Positions 33,274 through 41,867 are shown, numbered from the stretch's first letter. The stretch is DNA of 64,000 nt from SZUA-35 sp965530755 (GCA_965530755.1 CBESNA010000014.1:1-64000); one strand, 5' to 3'. Notes: generated by a model not told the origin, from the letters alone. Made by a program: numbers and translations.

Positions 33274-33441
33274 TCAGTCGTCGTAGTCGTCGTCTTCGTC
33301 GAAGGCCGTTGCGGCCTCAGGCGTGACGGGAAGATCAAAGGGGTCGTCGTCGATTCGGTCCATCAGGGACTCGATGTCGTCATGGCTCGATCGCTTCAGT
33401 TGCCGAGCCTCTTCGTATCTGCGGTGGCGCCCTTTTTTCAC
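33274..33441 (-). CDS. Small 55-aa bipolar protein
   Basis: A short reading frame on the minus strand encodes MKKGRHRRYEEARQLKRSSH at the N-terminus, basic, followed by a strongly acidic C-terminus (AFDEDDDYDD). It has a proper Shine-Dalgarno (AGGAG, 7 nt before the GTG at 33439-33441) and a stop at 33274. The surrounding 300 bp contains no other gene and the frame reads cleanly, so I consider it real. No function known; the basic half could bind nucleic acid. Confidence 0.6.
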   Translation of the reverse strand: MKKGRHRRYEEARQLKRSSHDDIESLMDRIDDDPFDLPVTPEAATAFDEDDDYDD

Positions 33442-33571
33442 GGGGACACTCCTGAACTTCGTTGGCCGGTGGAGAGGTTGGCTCCGATGGCATTGAAGGA
33501 AGAGTCTACGGGGTTCCGCCCGCTCGGGCGAACCGGCCGAATGGACTTTTTTGTCCGAAACGGGTGAAAAG

Positions 33572-34780
33572 TCACGAAGTCAGCGCTGCACGGCCGCCCG
33601 ATCGGGGTGCGAGGGGCAGCGGCTGATGCGATCGAGCCTCGAGGACGAGGTGCCCGTCGGAGTCGAATGCCACGGCCGCGTCGCCGTCGACCAGCTGTCG
33701 GATGGGCTCGCCGACGAGGTCGGCTCTCCAACCCTCGAGGAGGCGGCATTCGTCGCTCTTGCTCAACAAACTCTCGACGTCGGAACGGGTGGCGAGGATG
33801 GCCGGATCGAGCCGGTGATCGCGGGCCAGCTGTGAGATCCATGCCGTCACGAGCGTGACGACGGGGCGAAGCTCCCTCGGCAATTCCGGTCGCCGGACGG
33901 CCGGGGTGCGATCGGGGGCGTCCTTTGCGTTCTCGACGGCGCCGATGATCTCCTTGTCGGCACCGTTTCGAAGGTGCCTACCGTCGAGGCCGCGGAGTTC
34001 GAGCAGCTGTTTGGGATTCGATGGCGCCTTCTGGGCGATGGTGACGACGGCGAGATCGGGCAACACTTGTCTGACCGGCAGGTCGAGCTCGGCTGCCCTG
34101 CGTTCCCGCCAGGCCGCCAAGGCAGTCGCGATCTTGAGTGCTTTGGACTTCAACGACCGAGCTTCCTTGATCCTGGCGATGGCATCTTCCGGTGGGCGCC
34201 GACCGCGAGGCTTCTGCCGCATGATCTCGGACTCCTCTTCTGCCCAGCTCAGACGCCCGAGCTCTTCGAGTTCGGCCACGAGAAGATCGGTCAGCTGAAG
34301 GAGATGGTCGACGTCGCCGGCGGCATAGGTGAGCTGTGCGTCCGTGAGCGGCCGCTTCAGCCAGTCGGTGAGGCGATCGCCTTTCGGGAGATGGAGATCG
34401 AGATAGCGATCCAGCAACGACGCGAGCGACCCGCTGGAGATACCGAGGAATCCGGCAGCGATCTGCGTGTCGAACAGCCTCGCCGGCACCGTGCCGCACA
34501 CGAGTTCGAGAACCTCGAGATCTTGGACGCCTGCATGTAGGACGCAGAGGCTGTCACTGTCGAGGACCTCGGCGAACGGACCGAAGTCGAGGGCGAGAGG
34601 GTCGACCAGGACGACGGTGGGAGCGGTCGCGTCCGGCTCGAACCATGCGAGTTGGACGAGTGCGACCTGCGGAAAGTACGTGCGTTCGCGATGGAACTCG
34701 GTGTCGAGCGCGTACCGCTCGACTCCTCGCAGGGCGCCGATCACCTCGGAGAACTCGTCTTGGTCGGTGATCAGGCGCAT
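33572..34780 (-). CDS. rnd: Ribonuclease D
   Basis: A 402-residue 3'-5' exoribonuclease with a DEDDy domain. Metal ligands are in LDTEF (D26, E28), HAGVQD, and the YAAGDVDHLL motif with Tyr. An HRDC region follows (LPDLAVVTIAQKAPSNPKQL). RNase D trims tRNA and other stable RNA 3' ends. A TAGAAT box lies 6 nt before the ATG (34778-34780), and its TAG is also the stop codon of mobA. Confidence 0.93.
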   Translation of the reverse strand: MRLITDQDEFSEVIGALRGVERYALDTEFHRERTYFPQVALVQLAWFEPDATAPTVVLVDPLALDFGPFAEVLDSDSLCVLHAGVQDLEVLELVCGTVPARLFDTQIAAGFLGISSGSLASLLDRYLDLHLPKGDRLTDWLKRPLTDAQLTYAAGDVDHLLQLTDLLVAELEELGRLSWAEEESEIMRQKPRGRRPPEDAIARIKEARSLKSKALKIATALAAWRERRAAELDLPVRQVLPDLAVVTIAQKAPSNPKQLLELRGLDGRHLRNGADKEIIGAVENAKDAPDRTPAVRRPELPRELRPVVTLVTAWISQLARDHRLDPAILATRSDVESLLSKSDECRLLEGWRADLVGEPIRQLVDGDAAVAFDSDGHLVLEARSHQPLPLAPRSGGRAALTS

Positions 34781-34786
34781 CGGTGG

Positions 34787-34792
34787 ATTCTA
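34787..34792 (-). promoter_or_regulatory. Leaderless -10 box (TAGAAT) of rnd, shared with the mobA stop
   Basis: TAGAAT on the minus strand, 6 nt before the rnd ATG. TAG at 34792-34790 is the mobA stop. Confidence 0.6.
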
Positions 34793-35389
34793 GGCCTCGG
34801 TGTGCGGCACATCGGCCATGTCCGGTCGGGCTGTTGGCCCTTCCTCATCGAGGAGCGCACGCAGCGTTGGTCGATCATCGGCGTCGAGAAGTGCGCTGGC
34901 GTCGACCTCGATTGGTTCGATGGCGCCGAGGTCGAGCAGATGACGGAATCGCCGCTCCCCCGATCGGACCGCCCGATTGACCTGGGTCGCCCACGACGCC
35001 GGCCAACATGCCAGAGTCGGCTGGAGTTCCCCGTCGACCGCAGCAACCAACGCGGTCTCAGGAGCGAGACCATCCAGCCGTTCCACGAATCGAATGAGCG
35101 TGACGGGCGTGAGCAGCGGGAGATCGCAGCTGACGGTCAGCACCCAGCCGGAACGGGCGTAGCTCAGTGCCGTGGCGACGCCCGCCAGTGGTCCTTCACC
35201 GGGGAATCGGTCTGCGACCGTGGGAATGCCGAGCAAACCCGGCACACCGCCAACCGCGACGATCGGGTCGATGCCGGCATCTCGCATCGCCGCGAGCACT
35301 CTAGGGCCGATCACAGCTGCCTTGTCGCCCTCGAAACGGCGGCTTGCGCCACCGGCGAGGATGGCGCCCAGCACTGGTGGTTCGCTCAC
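34790..35389 (-). CDS. mobA: Molybdenum cofactor guanylyltransferase MobA-like
   Basis: A 199-residue nucleotidyltransferase. The signature LAGGASRRFEGDKA near the N-terminus matches the GTP-binding LAGG-x-S-x-R-x-G-x-DKA of MobA, and VSCDLPLLTP is the metal-binding strand. The family attaches GMP to molybdopterin, giving the bis-MGD cofactor. Other nucleotidyl-sugar transferases share the fold, so activity is likely but not certain. GTG at 35387-35389 is the best start; the longer open frame lacks similarity. It follows the DUF3151 gene by 13 bp. Confidence 0.82.
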   Translation of the reverse strand: MSEPPVLGAILAGGASRRFEGDKAAVIGPRVLAAMRDAGIDPIVAVGGVPGLLGIPTVADRFPGEGPLAGVATALSYARSGWVLTVSCDLPLLTPVTLIRFVERLDGLAPETALVAAVDGELQPTLACWPASWATQVNRAVRSGERRFRHLLDLGAIEPIEVDASALLDADDRPTLRALLDEEGPTARPDMADVPHTEA

Positions 35390-35402
35390 CTGATTGCTCG
35401 GC

Positions 35403-35843
35403 TCAGGACAGATCCGACGGTGGCCATGCAGGATCGAGTTGGCGTAGGAAGAGTGCACAACGCTCGTCCTCGTCCGCCTCGCCGATGTCGGCTGCCGTCC
35501 GTTGCAGTCCGGCGAGCGCTCGGAGGAATCCGCGATTCGTCTGGTGTTGCCACCGCACGAAACCCGAGCCCCTCCAGCCATTCTGGCGGAGCGTGTCGAG
35601 GCCTCGGTGATAGCCGACTCTGAATGCTGCGTAGCGTTCGATCGGGTGGCGGCCCATTTCCCCGAGCCGTGCCCATCCGTCGATGAATCGTGGGTTGGCG
35701 GCCACCACTTCGGAGATTGCCTGCCGGCGTTGGTCCTCGTCGACGATGGCGAGCGCCGTGGCGAGGGCGGCAGCGGCATCGGGGAACAGGTCGGGCAGGA
35801 CGGTCTCGGGTGGTCCGCTGCGGGAAAGTCCGATCTCGGTCAT
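35403..35843 (-). CDS. DUF3151 family protein
   Basis: A 146-residue protein with the actinobacterial DUF3151 signature: GYHRGLDTLRQNGWRGSG, then NRGFLRALAGLQRTA and EADEDERCALFLRQLDP. Function unknown; the domain is restricted mostly to actinobacteria, supporting the taxonomic inference. The ATG overlaps the pyruvate kinase TGA in a TGATG junction, so it is translationally coupled to pyk. Confidence 0.9.
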   Translation of the reverse strand: MTEIGLSRSGPPETVLPDLFPDAAAALATALAIVDEDQRRQAISEVVAANPRFIDGWARLGEMGRHPIERYAAFRVGYHRGLDTLRQNGWRGSGFVRWQHQTNRGFLRALAGLQRTAADIGEADEDERCALFLRQLDPAWPPSDLS

Positions 35844-37270
35844 CAGGGGCACCTGGCCATGCGGAGGGTGTCGGTGGCGCCGACCGTCGCCGAGCTGCCT
35901 CCCAGGACGGCGACCACCTCACCGGAGCGGATGTGGCCCTGTTCTCGTGCGACCTCGAGGGCGTGCTGGACGGCTTCGGCGTTGTCGCCGATCCGGTCGA
36001 TCAGGATTGGTGTGGCCCCCCAGCTCATCATGAGCTGGCGGACTGCCCTCGGCTCCGGGCTGAACCCGAGGATCTTCGCCTGCGGCCGGAAACGGGCGAT
36101 GGCTCGCACGGTGAAACCTGATCGGGTGATACAGATGATGGTCTTGGCGCCGATCTCGGAGGCCGCTCGCCACGTGGCCAGGGTCATCACGTCGGTGACG
36201 GCGGCATCGACGCTTTGGGGTTCGCTGAGGCGGTCACGCCTGATGGTGTGGGCCCAGCCGGCATAGTCGAATTCGACGTCGGCTCGAGCGGCGATTCTGG
36301 CCATGGTGGCAACCACGTGGGCCGGATCGTTCCCCACGGCGGTCTCGCCCGAGAGCATCACCGCCGACGTGCCGTCGAAGACGGCGTTCGCGACGTCGGA
36401 GGCCTCGGCTCTGGTGGGCGACGGCGACGTGATCATGCTCTCGAGCATCTGGGTGGCCGTGATCGCCGGTCGGCCGAGCGCAATGCAGCGCTCGATGATG
36501 TCTTTCTGGAGGTGCGGAAGCTCCTCGATCGGCATCTCCGAACCGAGGTCGCCGCGGGCGACCATGACGGCGCCGGAGGCTCTGATGATGCCGTCGAGAT
36601 TCTCCACGGCGGCTCGCGTCTCGATCTTGGCGACGACGAGCGGTCCACGCGGCGCCGGTTCGAGACCGACCCTTCGAATGTCATGGGCGGATCGCACGAA
36701 CGAGACTGCAACGAAATCGACCTCGACATCGACGAACGCGTCGAGGAGGCGCAGGTCCTCCGGTGTCGGCGTGCTCATCTGGAGCCGATCCGAGGGGATG
36801 TGGACGCCGGGGCGACCTTGTGTCTTGCCGCCGAAGAGGACGCGTCCCTGGAGGGCATCACCGTTGTTGCCGACGACCTCGAGCTGGATGGCGCCGTCGC
36901 CCAGTGCGAGGCGGTCACCCGGCAGGACGTCGGTCAGCAGCGTCTCGTAGTCGACGAAGAGGCGTTTCGCGGTGGAGGTCTCGTTACCGGGCAGGAGCTC
37001 GATGTCCGTTCCCTCGACGAGGTCGACGGCTTCGGCGAATTTGCCGAGCCGGACCTTGGGACCGGGGAGATCAGCGAGGATGCCGAGCGGGCGGCCGACC
37101 TCATCGCTCAACTTGCGAAGGCGATGGAACCGTTCGAGGCTGTCCTCGAGCGATCCATGGGAGAGGTTCAGGCGCGCAACGTCCATCCCCGCCTCCATCA
37201 TGTCCTTCAGGACACGCTCGTCGTCAGACGCTGGGCCGATGGTTGCGATGATCTTCGTTCGCCTGGTCAC
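35843..37270 (-). CDS. pyk: Pyruvate kinase
   Basis: A 475-residue glycolytic enzyme that makes pyruvate and ATP from PEP and ADP. Start MTRRTKIIATIGPASDDERV, then NLSHGS, the VVAKIET catalytic Lys segment, MVARGDLGSEMP and SAVMLSGETAVG are characteristic. The GTG at 37268-37270 has a TAGCCT box 7 nt upstream. That box overlaps by 2 bp the -10 box of the divergent phosphatase gene, so the two promoters probably compete. Confidence 0.96.
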   Translation of the reverse strand: MTRRTKIIATIGPASDDERVLKDMMEAGMDVARLNLSHGSLEDSLERFHRLRKLSDEVGRPLGILADLPGPKVRLGKFAEAVDLVEGTDIELLPGNETSTAKRLFVDYETLLTDVLPGDRLALGDGAIQLEVVGNNGDALQGRVLFGGKTQGRPGVHIPSDRLQMSTPTPEDLRLLDAFVDVEVDFVAVSFVRSAHDIRRVGLEPAPRGPLVVAKIETRAAVENLDGIIRASGAVMVARGDLGSEMPIEELPHLQKDIIERCIALGRPAITATQMLESMITSPSPTRAEASDVANAVFDGTSAVMLSGETAVGNDPAHVVATMARIAARADVEFDYAGWAHTIRRDRLSEPQSVDAAVTDVMTLATWRAASEIGAKTIICITRSGFTVRAIARFRPQAKILGFSPEPRAVRQLMMSWGATPILIDRIGDNAEAVQHALEVAREQGHIRSGEVVAVLGGSSATVGATDTLRMARCP

Positions 37271-37277
37271 GCGGCTG

Positions 37278-37283
37278 AGGCTA
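37278..37283 (-). promoter_or_regulatory. Leaderless -10 box (TAGCCT) of pyk
   Basis: TAGCCT on the minus strand, 7 nt before the GTG at 37270. It overlaps the opposing TAGCGT at 37282-37287. Confidence 0.6.
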
Positions 37284-37287
37284 GCGT
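37282..37287 (+). promoter_or_regulatory. -10 box (TAGCGT) of the phosphoglycerate-mutase-like gene
   Basis: TAGCGT lies 9 nt before the ATG at 37297, giving a leader of 2-3 nt. Confidence 0.5.
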
Positions 37288-37296
37288 CCCCGGCGT

Positions 37297-37896
37297 ATGG
37301 AGCTCATCATTGTCCGCCATGGCCGCCCGGAACGCATCGAGCATGCAGACGGGGAGGTGGCCGATCCCGAATTGACCGACGTCGGCCACCGCCAGGCTGC
37401 GGCACTTGCCGAGTGGATGAAGGTCGAGCACATCGACTCGCTCTACGTGAGCCCGATGGCCAGAGCTCGTCAGACATCTGTCCCGCTCGAGGCCTTGCTC
37501 GGGATGGAAGCCACGGTTGTTCCTGGGGTGAGGGAGTTCGACGACGGTGAGTCCGCCTACATCCCGATGGAAGAGCTGAAGGCCGACAAGGAAGCGTGGC
37601 GGGCGTATCTGGCCGAGAACGACCAAATGACCAGGGATGACTTCCGGGCCGAGGTCTTGGATGCGTTGGCAGCCATCACAGGTTCGAACCGCGGCAGGCG
37701 CGTCGCCGTGGTGTGTCACGGCGGAGTGATCAACACGTACGCATCGGACGTGCTCGGGTTGGGTGGAGCGATGTTCTTCGCTCCCGACTACACGAGCATC
37801 AACCGGTTCATGGTGGCATCGTCCGGCGAACGATCCGTGGTGAGTCTCAACGACACCGGCCATCTGCGGGCCAAACCGGACCTCCTTCTGCGTTGA
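37297..37896 (+). CDS. Histidine phosphatase (phosphoglycerate mutase family)
   Basis: A 199-residue histidine phosphatase. The catalytic RHG is in IIVRHGRPERIEHADGE (H8), and the second His is in AVVCHGGVINTYA. Enzymes of this family are mutases or phosphatases of sugar phosphates; without further data a phosphatase is as likely as a glycolytic mutase. Divergent from pyruvate kinase through overlapping promoters; the 3' end converges with the SDR gene (12-bp gap). Confidence 0.85.
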   Translation: MELIIVRHGRPERIEHADGEVADPELTDVGHRQAAALAEWMKVEHIDSLYVSPMARARQTSVPLEALLGMEATVVPGVREFDDGESAYIPMEELKADKEAWRAYLAENDQMTRDDFRAEVLDALAAITGSNRGRRVAVVCHGGVINTYASDVLGLGGAMFFAPDYTSINRFMVASSGERSVVSLNDTGHLRAKPDLLLR

Positions 37897-37908
37897 CCGA
37901 GATCGCAG

Positions 37909-38682
37909 TCAGCGGGATGGAATGCCTCCAGTGACATCGAGGCAGGCACCCGTCGTGTACGAGCTGACAGGTGACAACAGCCAACACACAGCGGCCGCCA
38001 CCTCGCCCGCTGTTCCCGGGCGATTCAAGGGAATCCCTCGTCGTGTGGCTTCCGCCGCCAACCAGTTGACATAGGTGGCGTTGCCGTCGATCTCGGCGTG
38101 ACGCGCCACTTGCCTGGGCGTGTCGACCAATCCGACGCCGACGGCGTTCACACGAACGCCGGCCGGTGCGAGCTCGACGGCCAGCGATCGGATCGCGTTG
38201 TCGAGCGCGGCTCGGCCCGCACTGATCGCTCCCATGCTCACCTCGGGGTGCGCCGCAGTCGGCGCTGTCAATCCGACCACGCGCCCGGCCGAGGTGCTGA
38301 GGGCCGAGATCGCCGGCTTGACGATGTGGAGAAAGGCGGCCAGCTTTTCCGACACATCGTCTGCGATGTCGCCCGAGTTCATTTCGACGAGGCTGCCGTG
38401 GCGACCTCGCCCGGCGATGGCGGCAACACCATCGAGCTGACCCCACCGATCCAATGCTGCGGAGACGACCCCGGCCGCCTGGCGCTCGTCCAGCACATCG
38501 GCAGGCACAGAGAACAGGCGAGTTGAGTCGATGGACGACTCGGCTGCCTCCAGCCGGGCTTGACTTCGGCCGCAGATGGTGACGTTGGCCCCCTCGGAGA
38601 CGAGCAGGCGTGCCGTCGCCAGGCCGATCCCCGAGGAGCCGCCGGTGACGATGATGCTCTGGTCGTTGAGGCGGAGATCCAT
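37909..38682 (-). CDS. SDR-fold protein lacking catalytic Tyr and Lys
   Basis: A 257-residue SDR. The nucleotide loop TGGSSGIG is intact (residues 13-20), but the active-site region reads ISAGRAALD where classical SDRs read YSASKAALD, so Tyr is Ile and Lys is Arg. The preceding RVVGLTAPTA also lacks the normal Ser. The C-terminal VSSYTTGACLDVTGG is typical. It may bind NAD(P)H or a partner without dehydrogenase activity. The frame is open upstream but similarity starts at MDLRLNDQS, ATG at 38680-38682. Confidence 0.8.
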   Translation of the reverse strand: MDLRLNDQSIIVTGGSSGIGLATARLLVSEGANVTICGRSQARLEAAESSIDSTRLFSVPADVLDERQAAGVVSAALDRWGQLDGVAAIAGRGRHGSLVEMNSGDIADDVSEKLAAFLHIVKPAISALSTSAGRVVGLTAPTAAHPEVSMGAISAGRAALDNAIRSLAVELAPAGVRVNAVGVGLVDTPRQVARHAEIDGNATYVNWLAAEATRRGIPLNRPGTAGEVAAAVCWLLSPVSSYTTGACLDVTGGIPSR

Positions 38683-38736
38683 GCCGACATGCTCGCATCC
38701 TGATCCGGGGAATGCCCGGGCGGCTAGAACAGGGCC

Positions 38737-39825
38737 ATGACCGGTATCGACGAGGCCATCACGGGCGACCGCGGTCCCGCAGATGAGCTGACTGTGATGT
38801 TTCGATGGTTCGCGGCGAACAGCTACGGCGACTCCTCGCCGATCTACCGGGCGGTGATCGAGACGGTCGCCGATGACCCCGATCTCTTGGCTGTGGTGAA
38901 GGAGGCGCCACACGAGGCTCATCACCCTGGTGTCTTGCTCGCTTCGGTGAAGTTTCTCTTGGCCGGGGGAATCGATCACCCGCTGGCCCGTTGCTACCTG
39001 GCCGGTCACGCTGAGCACGATGATCTCGGCGCGATCTTCCGCTCGTTCGTCCTCGACCATCGTGAGGCGATTCTCGACACCATGCGGGTTCGGCGGGTGC
39101 AGACGAACGAGGTGGCTCGCACGGCAGTCCTGGCACCGGTCGTGCGTGAGGTGCAGCGTCGGGTCGACCAATCGTTGGCGCTGATCGACGTCGGCACCAG
39201 CGCCGGCCTGAACTTGCTGCTCGACGAGGTGCATGTCGACTACGGGCACGCTCGCCTCGGCCGGCCCGACTCCATGCTCACTCTGCGGTGCGAAGCGCTC
39301 GGAGACGGGCCGCCACCCGGGCCAGAGCTCGACATCGCGTGGCGAGTCGGTCTTGATCAGGAACCGATGGATCTCAGCGACGTTGGTGACCGCCGCTGGC
39401 TCGAGGCGTGCATCTGGCCGGAGCACACCGACCGCCTGGAGCGTCTTGCCGTCGCGGCGAGCATGCAGGCTGATGATCCACCACGTCTCGTACGGGGCGA
39501 TGCTGTCGATGCACTGAGCTCATTGATCGCCGAGGTTCCAGACGACCTGGCGTTGGTCGTGATGACGTCGTGGGTGTTCGTCTACCTCAGCGGTCGACAG
39601 CGAGCGGAATTCGAACGAATCCTTGCTTCGGCGAATCGCCCCGTGGCCTGGGTCAGTGCCGAGTTTCCCGATGTGGTCAGGAACGTCGAACCGATACGGC
39701 CTCCTCGTTCGGCTGAGGAGGACATCAGCAAAGTGGCCGTGGTTTGGTTCCCCGGTACTGGAGAGCCGGAGCGTCGCGAGTTCATCGGGTGGAGCCACAA
39801 CCACGGGGCGTGGCTCGACTGGTGA
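38737..39825 (+). CDS. DUF2332 family protein
   Basis: A 362-residue protein with the DUF2332 pattern: TNEVARTAVLAPVVREVQ, then LALIDVGTSAGLNLLLDEVH, WIRPEHTDRLERL-like segment near residue 228 and a C-terminal WVSAEFPDVV. The glycine-rich segment resembles a SAM- or nucleotide-binding loop, but the biochemical role is unknown. Divergent from the SDR gene. A 14-to-69-bp repeat array follows directly after its stop. Confidence 0.83.
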   Translation: MTGIDEAITGDRGPADELTVMFRWFAANSYGDSSPIYRAVIETVADDPDLLAVVKEAPHEAHHPGVLLASVKFLLAGGIDHPLARCYLAGHAEHDDLGAIFRSFVLDHREAILDTMRVRRVQTNEVARTAVLAPVVREVQRRVDQSLALIDVGTSAGLNLLLDEVHVDYGHARLGRPDSMLTLRCEALGDGPPPGPELDIAWRVGLDQEPMDLSDVGDRRWLEACIWPEHTDRLERLAVAASMQADDPPRLVRGDAVDALSSLIAEVPDDLALVVMTSWVFVYLSGRQRAEFERILASANRPVAWVSAEFPDVVRNVEPIRPPRSAEEDISKVAVVWFPGTGEPERREFIGWSHNHGAWLDW

Positions 39826-39828
39826 GAC

Positions 39829-40018
39829 GGTGTCTGGTGTGTCGCCGGAGGAGACATGCGCCGAGCGTGGGGTCGGATGCGAGTGAGCGTCGAGGGTGGT
39901 GTCTGGTGTGTCGCCGGAGGCGTGGGGTCGGATGCGAGTGAGCGTCGAGGGTGGTGTCTGGTGTGTCGCCGGAGGAGACATGCGCCGAGCGTGGGGTCGG
40001 ATGCGAGTGAGCGTCGAG
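39829..40018 (+). repeat. Three-copy tandem repeat between DUF2332 and acyl-CoA dehydrogenase genes
   Basis: Near-identical units start at 39829, 39898 and 39953 with GGTGTCTGGTGTGTCGCCGG. Units one and three are 69 and about 66 bp; unit two is 55 bp, lacking exactly AGACATGCGCCGAG (14 bp). No homogeneous spacers or CRISPR-like repeats exist. Both neighbouring genes end on either side (convergent), so the array lies in a shared 3' region. A role as terminator region or mere slippage product is possible. Confidence 0.85.
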
Positions 40019-40029
40019 CGACAGCGAGA

Positions 40030-41217
40030 CTAATTGCGAGGCACTCGCGACCACGAGATTTCTTTGTCGGTTCGGACGTCGCCGGGCAGGCCGAGGACTC
40101 GTTCACCGAGGATGTTCTTCATGACCTCGGTGGTGCCGCCCTCGATCGAGTTGGCCCTGCTCCGCAGGAACGCCTTCTGCGGCGACGAGAACGCCATCGA
40201 CGTCTCCGGCTGTTCGAGGTCGTATGGGCCGTAGAGCATGCCTTCGGGACCCATCAGGTTCATGGTGAACGAGTAGATGTCCTTGTTGAGGTCAGCCGAC
40301 GCCATCTTGCCGACGGAACCCTCTGGACCCGGGGTTCCGGACTTGCGGTTCTGGGATGAGCGGATGTTGGTGAGGCGATGGACCTCAGAGCGAATCCAGA
40401 GCTTCATGAACTCGTCGCGCGCGTTGGCTGACGCGTTTCCGTCCAGGAGCGCCTTCTGTGCCACTGCAATGGGTCCCGATCCCTTCGGTGGGACCGTGCC
40501 GCCGATCGAGACTCGCTCGTTCATGAGCGTGGTCAGCGACACTCGCCAACCCTCGCCGATGTCGCCCAGGCGTTCGGCATCCGGCACCCGCGCGTCTGTG
40601 AAATAGACCTCGTTGAATTCGGCTTCGCCGGTCATCTGGCGCAGTGGCCGAACGTCGACGCCGGGCTGCTCCATGTCGACCACGAAGTAGGTCAGACCCT
40701 TGTGTTTCGGTTGTTCCGGGTCGGTACGGGCGACGAGCATGCCCCATTTGGAGAGATGGGCGAGCGTGGTCCACACCTTCTGGCCGTTCACGATCCATTC
40801 GTCACCGTCGCGCTCGGCCCTTGTGGCCAGCCCGGCGACGTCGCTCCCTGCTCCGGGTTCGGAGAACAGCTGACACCACACCTCCTCGCCGGTGAACAAC
40901 GGCCGGAGATAGCGGGCCTTCTGTTCGTCTGTTCCGTGAGCCACGATCGTCGGCGCTCCCATGCCGTAGCCGATCGGGTTGCGGTAGTAGGGCGTCGGTG
41001 CCCCGGCGTCGGCCAGTACTCGGTTGACGACGGTCTGGAGCCTCGGGGCCAGGCCGAGCCCGCCGTTGCCCTCGGGAAAGTGCACCCAGGCCAGACCGGC
41101 ATCGAATTGGGCACCGAGGAAGTCGGTTGCAGAAACCGTCGCCGGGTCGGTGGAGGCGAGCAGAGCTCGGCAGCGTGTGGTGATGTCGGATTCGAGATCA
41201 GTGGTGACAGCGGTCAT
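40030..41217 (-). CDS. Acyl-CoA dehydrogenase family protein
   Basis: A 395-residue acyl-CoA dehydrogenase. FSEPGAGSDVAGLATRA and TGEAEFNEVYFTDARVP are FAD/substrate-domain signatures, and EGGTTEVMKNILGERVLGLP is the typical C-terminus. It oxidises an unknown acyl-CoA and feeds electrons to the electron-transfer flavoprotein. ATG at 41215-41217; a TACGAT box lies 8 nt upstream. Same strand and close to the flavin reductase gene (38 bp gap) and thioesterase genes further up, so acyl metabolism appears clustered. Confidence 0.9.
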   Translation of the reverse strand: MTAVTTDLESDITTRCRALLASTDPATVSATDFLGAQFDAGLAWVHFPEGNGGLGLAPRLQTVVNRVLADAGAPTPYYRNPIGYGMGAPTIVAHGTDEQKARYLRPLFTGEEVWCQLFSEPGAGSDVAGLATRAERDGDEWIVNGQKVWTTLAHLSKWGMLVARTDPEQPKHKGLTYFVVDMEQPGVDVRPLRQMTGEAEFNEVYFTDARVPDAERLGDIGEGWRVSLTTLMNERVSIGGTVPPKGSGPIAVAQKALLDGNASANARDEFMKLWIRSEVHRLTNIRSSQNRKSGTPGPEGSVGKMASADLNKDIYSFTMNLMGPEGMLYGPYDLEQPETSMAFSSPQKAFLRSRANSIEGGTTEVMKNILGERVLGLPGDVRTDKEISWSRVPRN

Positions 41218-41225
41218 GGAGCCAG

Positions 41226-41231
41226 ATCGTA
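41226..41231 (-). promoter_or_regulatory. -10 box (TACGAT) of the acyl-CoA dehydrogenase
   Basis: TACGAT on the minus strand, 8 nt before the ATG at 41217. Confidence 0.5.
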
Positions 41232-41255
41232 CGGCGGCCCTTCGGAACGACCCAA

Positions 41256-41819
41256 TCAGCCTGCGCTCTGGGCCTCGGCCACTCGCTCGAGCAACTGATC
41301 CCGAATGGAGACTCCCTTTTCCCGCGCCTTGTCGCCTGTCACCCGCCAACCGTGGCGGGCCGAATACAACAGTGGCGGCTCACCGAGGCGTCCTTCCCTG
41401 ACCTTCGTGACGGTGGCGAAGAAGAGATCATGGTCGATCGGGCCCGCGGCCTCTCGCACCTCGAACGTTTCGCAGGTGAGGTAGGCGATCGAATCAGGGA
41501 CGTACGGCAGCCCATCGTCGTCGATGGCGATCAGTTCTTCTGCGACGTAGTCGAACTTCCGGCCGGGGTAGCTGAAGTATTGGCCGGCCATGATCTGATC
41601 GGCGGCCAAGATCGAGACGGTGAACCGGCCAGTGGCGAGCATCAGTGGATAGGTGTCGTGTTTCGGGCTCGCCGAGGCCATGACGATCGGCTCGTCGAAC
41701 GCGATCTGGGTGACCCAATGGGACGTGTAGGCGCGTACGAGACCGTCGTGTGCCGCGCCGACCACCTGCACACCCTTGATCATCTGGCCGAGTGAGCGTT
41801 TGAGGGTTGGATCGATCAT
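41256..41819 (-). CDS. Flavin reductase-like domain protein
   Basis: A 187-residue flavin-reductase-like (FMN-binding split barrel) protein. AYTSHWVTQIAFDEPIVMAS matches the flavin-binding first half and GRFTVSILAADQ the next conserved block. Such proteins supply reduced flavin to monooxygenases or bind FMN themselves. ATG at 41817-41819 with a Shine-Dalgarno-like GGAG 9 nt upstream. It is between the SirB1-like gene and the dehydrogenase on the same strand. Confidence 0.85.
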   Translation of the reverse strand: MIDPTLKRSLGQMIKGVQVVGAAHDGLVRAYTSHWVTQIAFDEPIVMASASPKHDTYPLMLATGRFTVSILAADQIMAGQYFSYPGRKFDYVAEELIAIDDDGLPYVPDSIAYLTCETFEVREAAGPIDHDLFFATVTKVREGRLGEPPLLYSARHGWRVTGDKAREKGVSIRDQLLERVAEAQSAG

Positions 41820-41867
41820 GAGTGGGATCTCCGTCTTTTCGGCACGTGTTCGATGGCAGCGCCCCCG

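Noticed and set aside
39829..40018. CRISPR array
   Set aside because: Only three direct units, contiguous without unique spacers; the short unit is explained by a 14-bp deletion. No cas gene is present.
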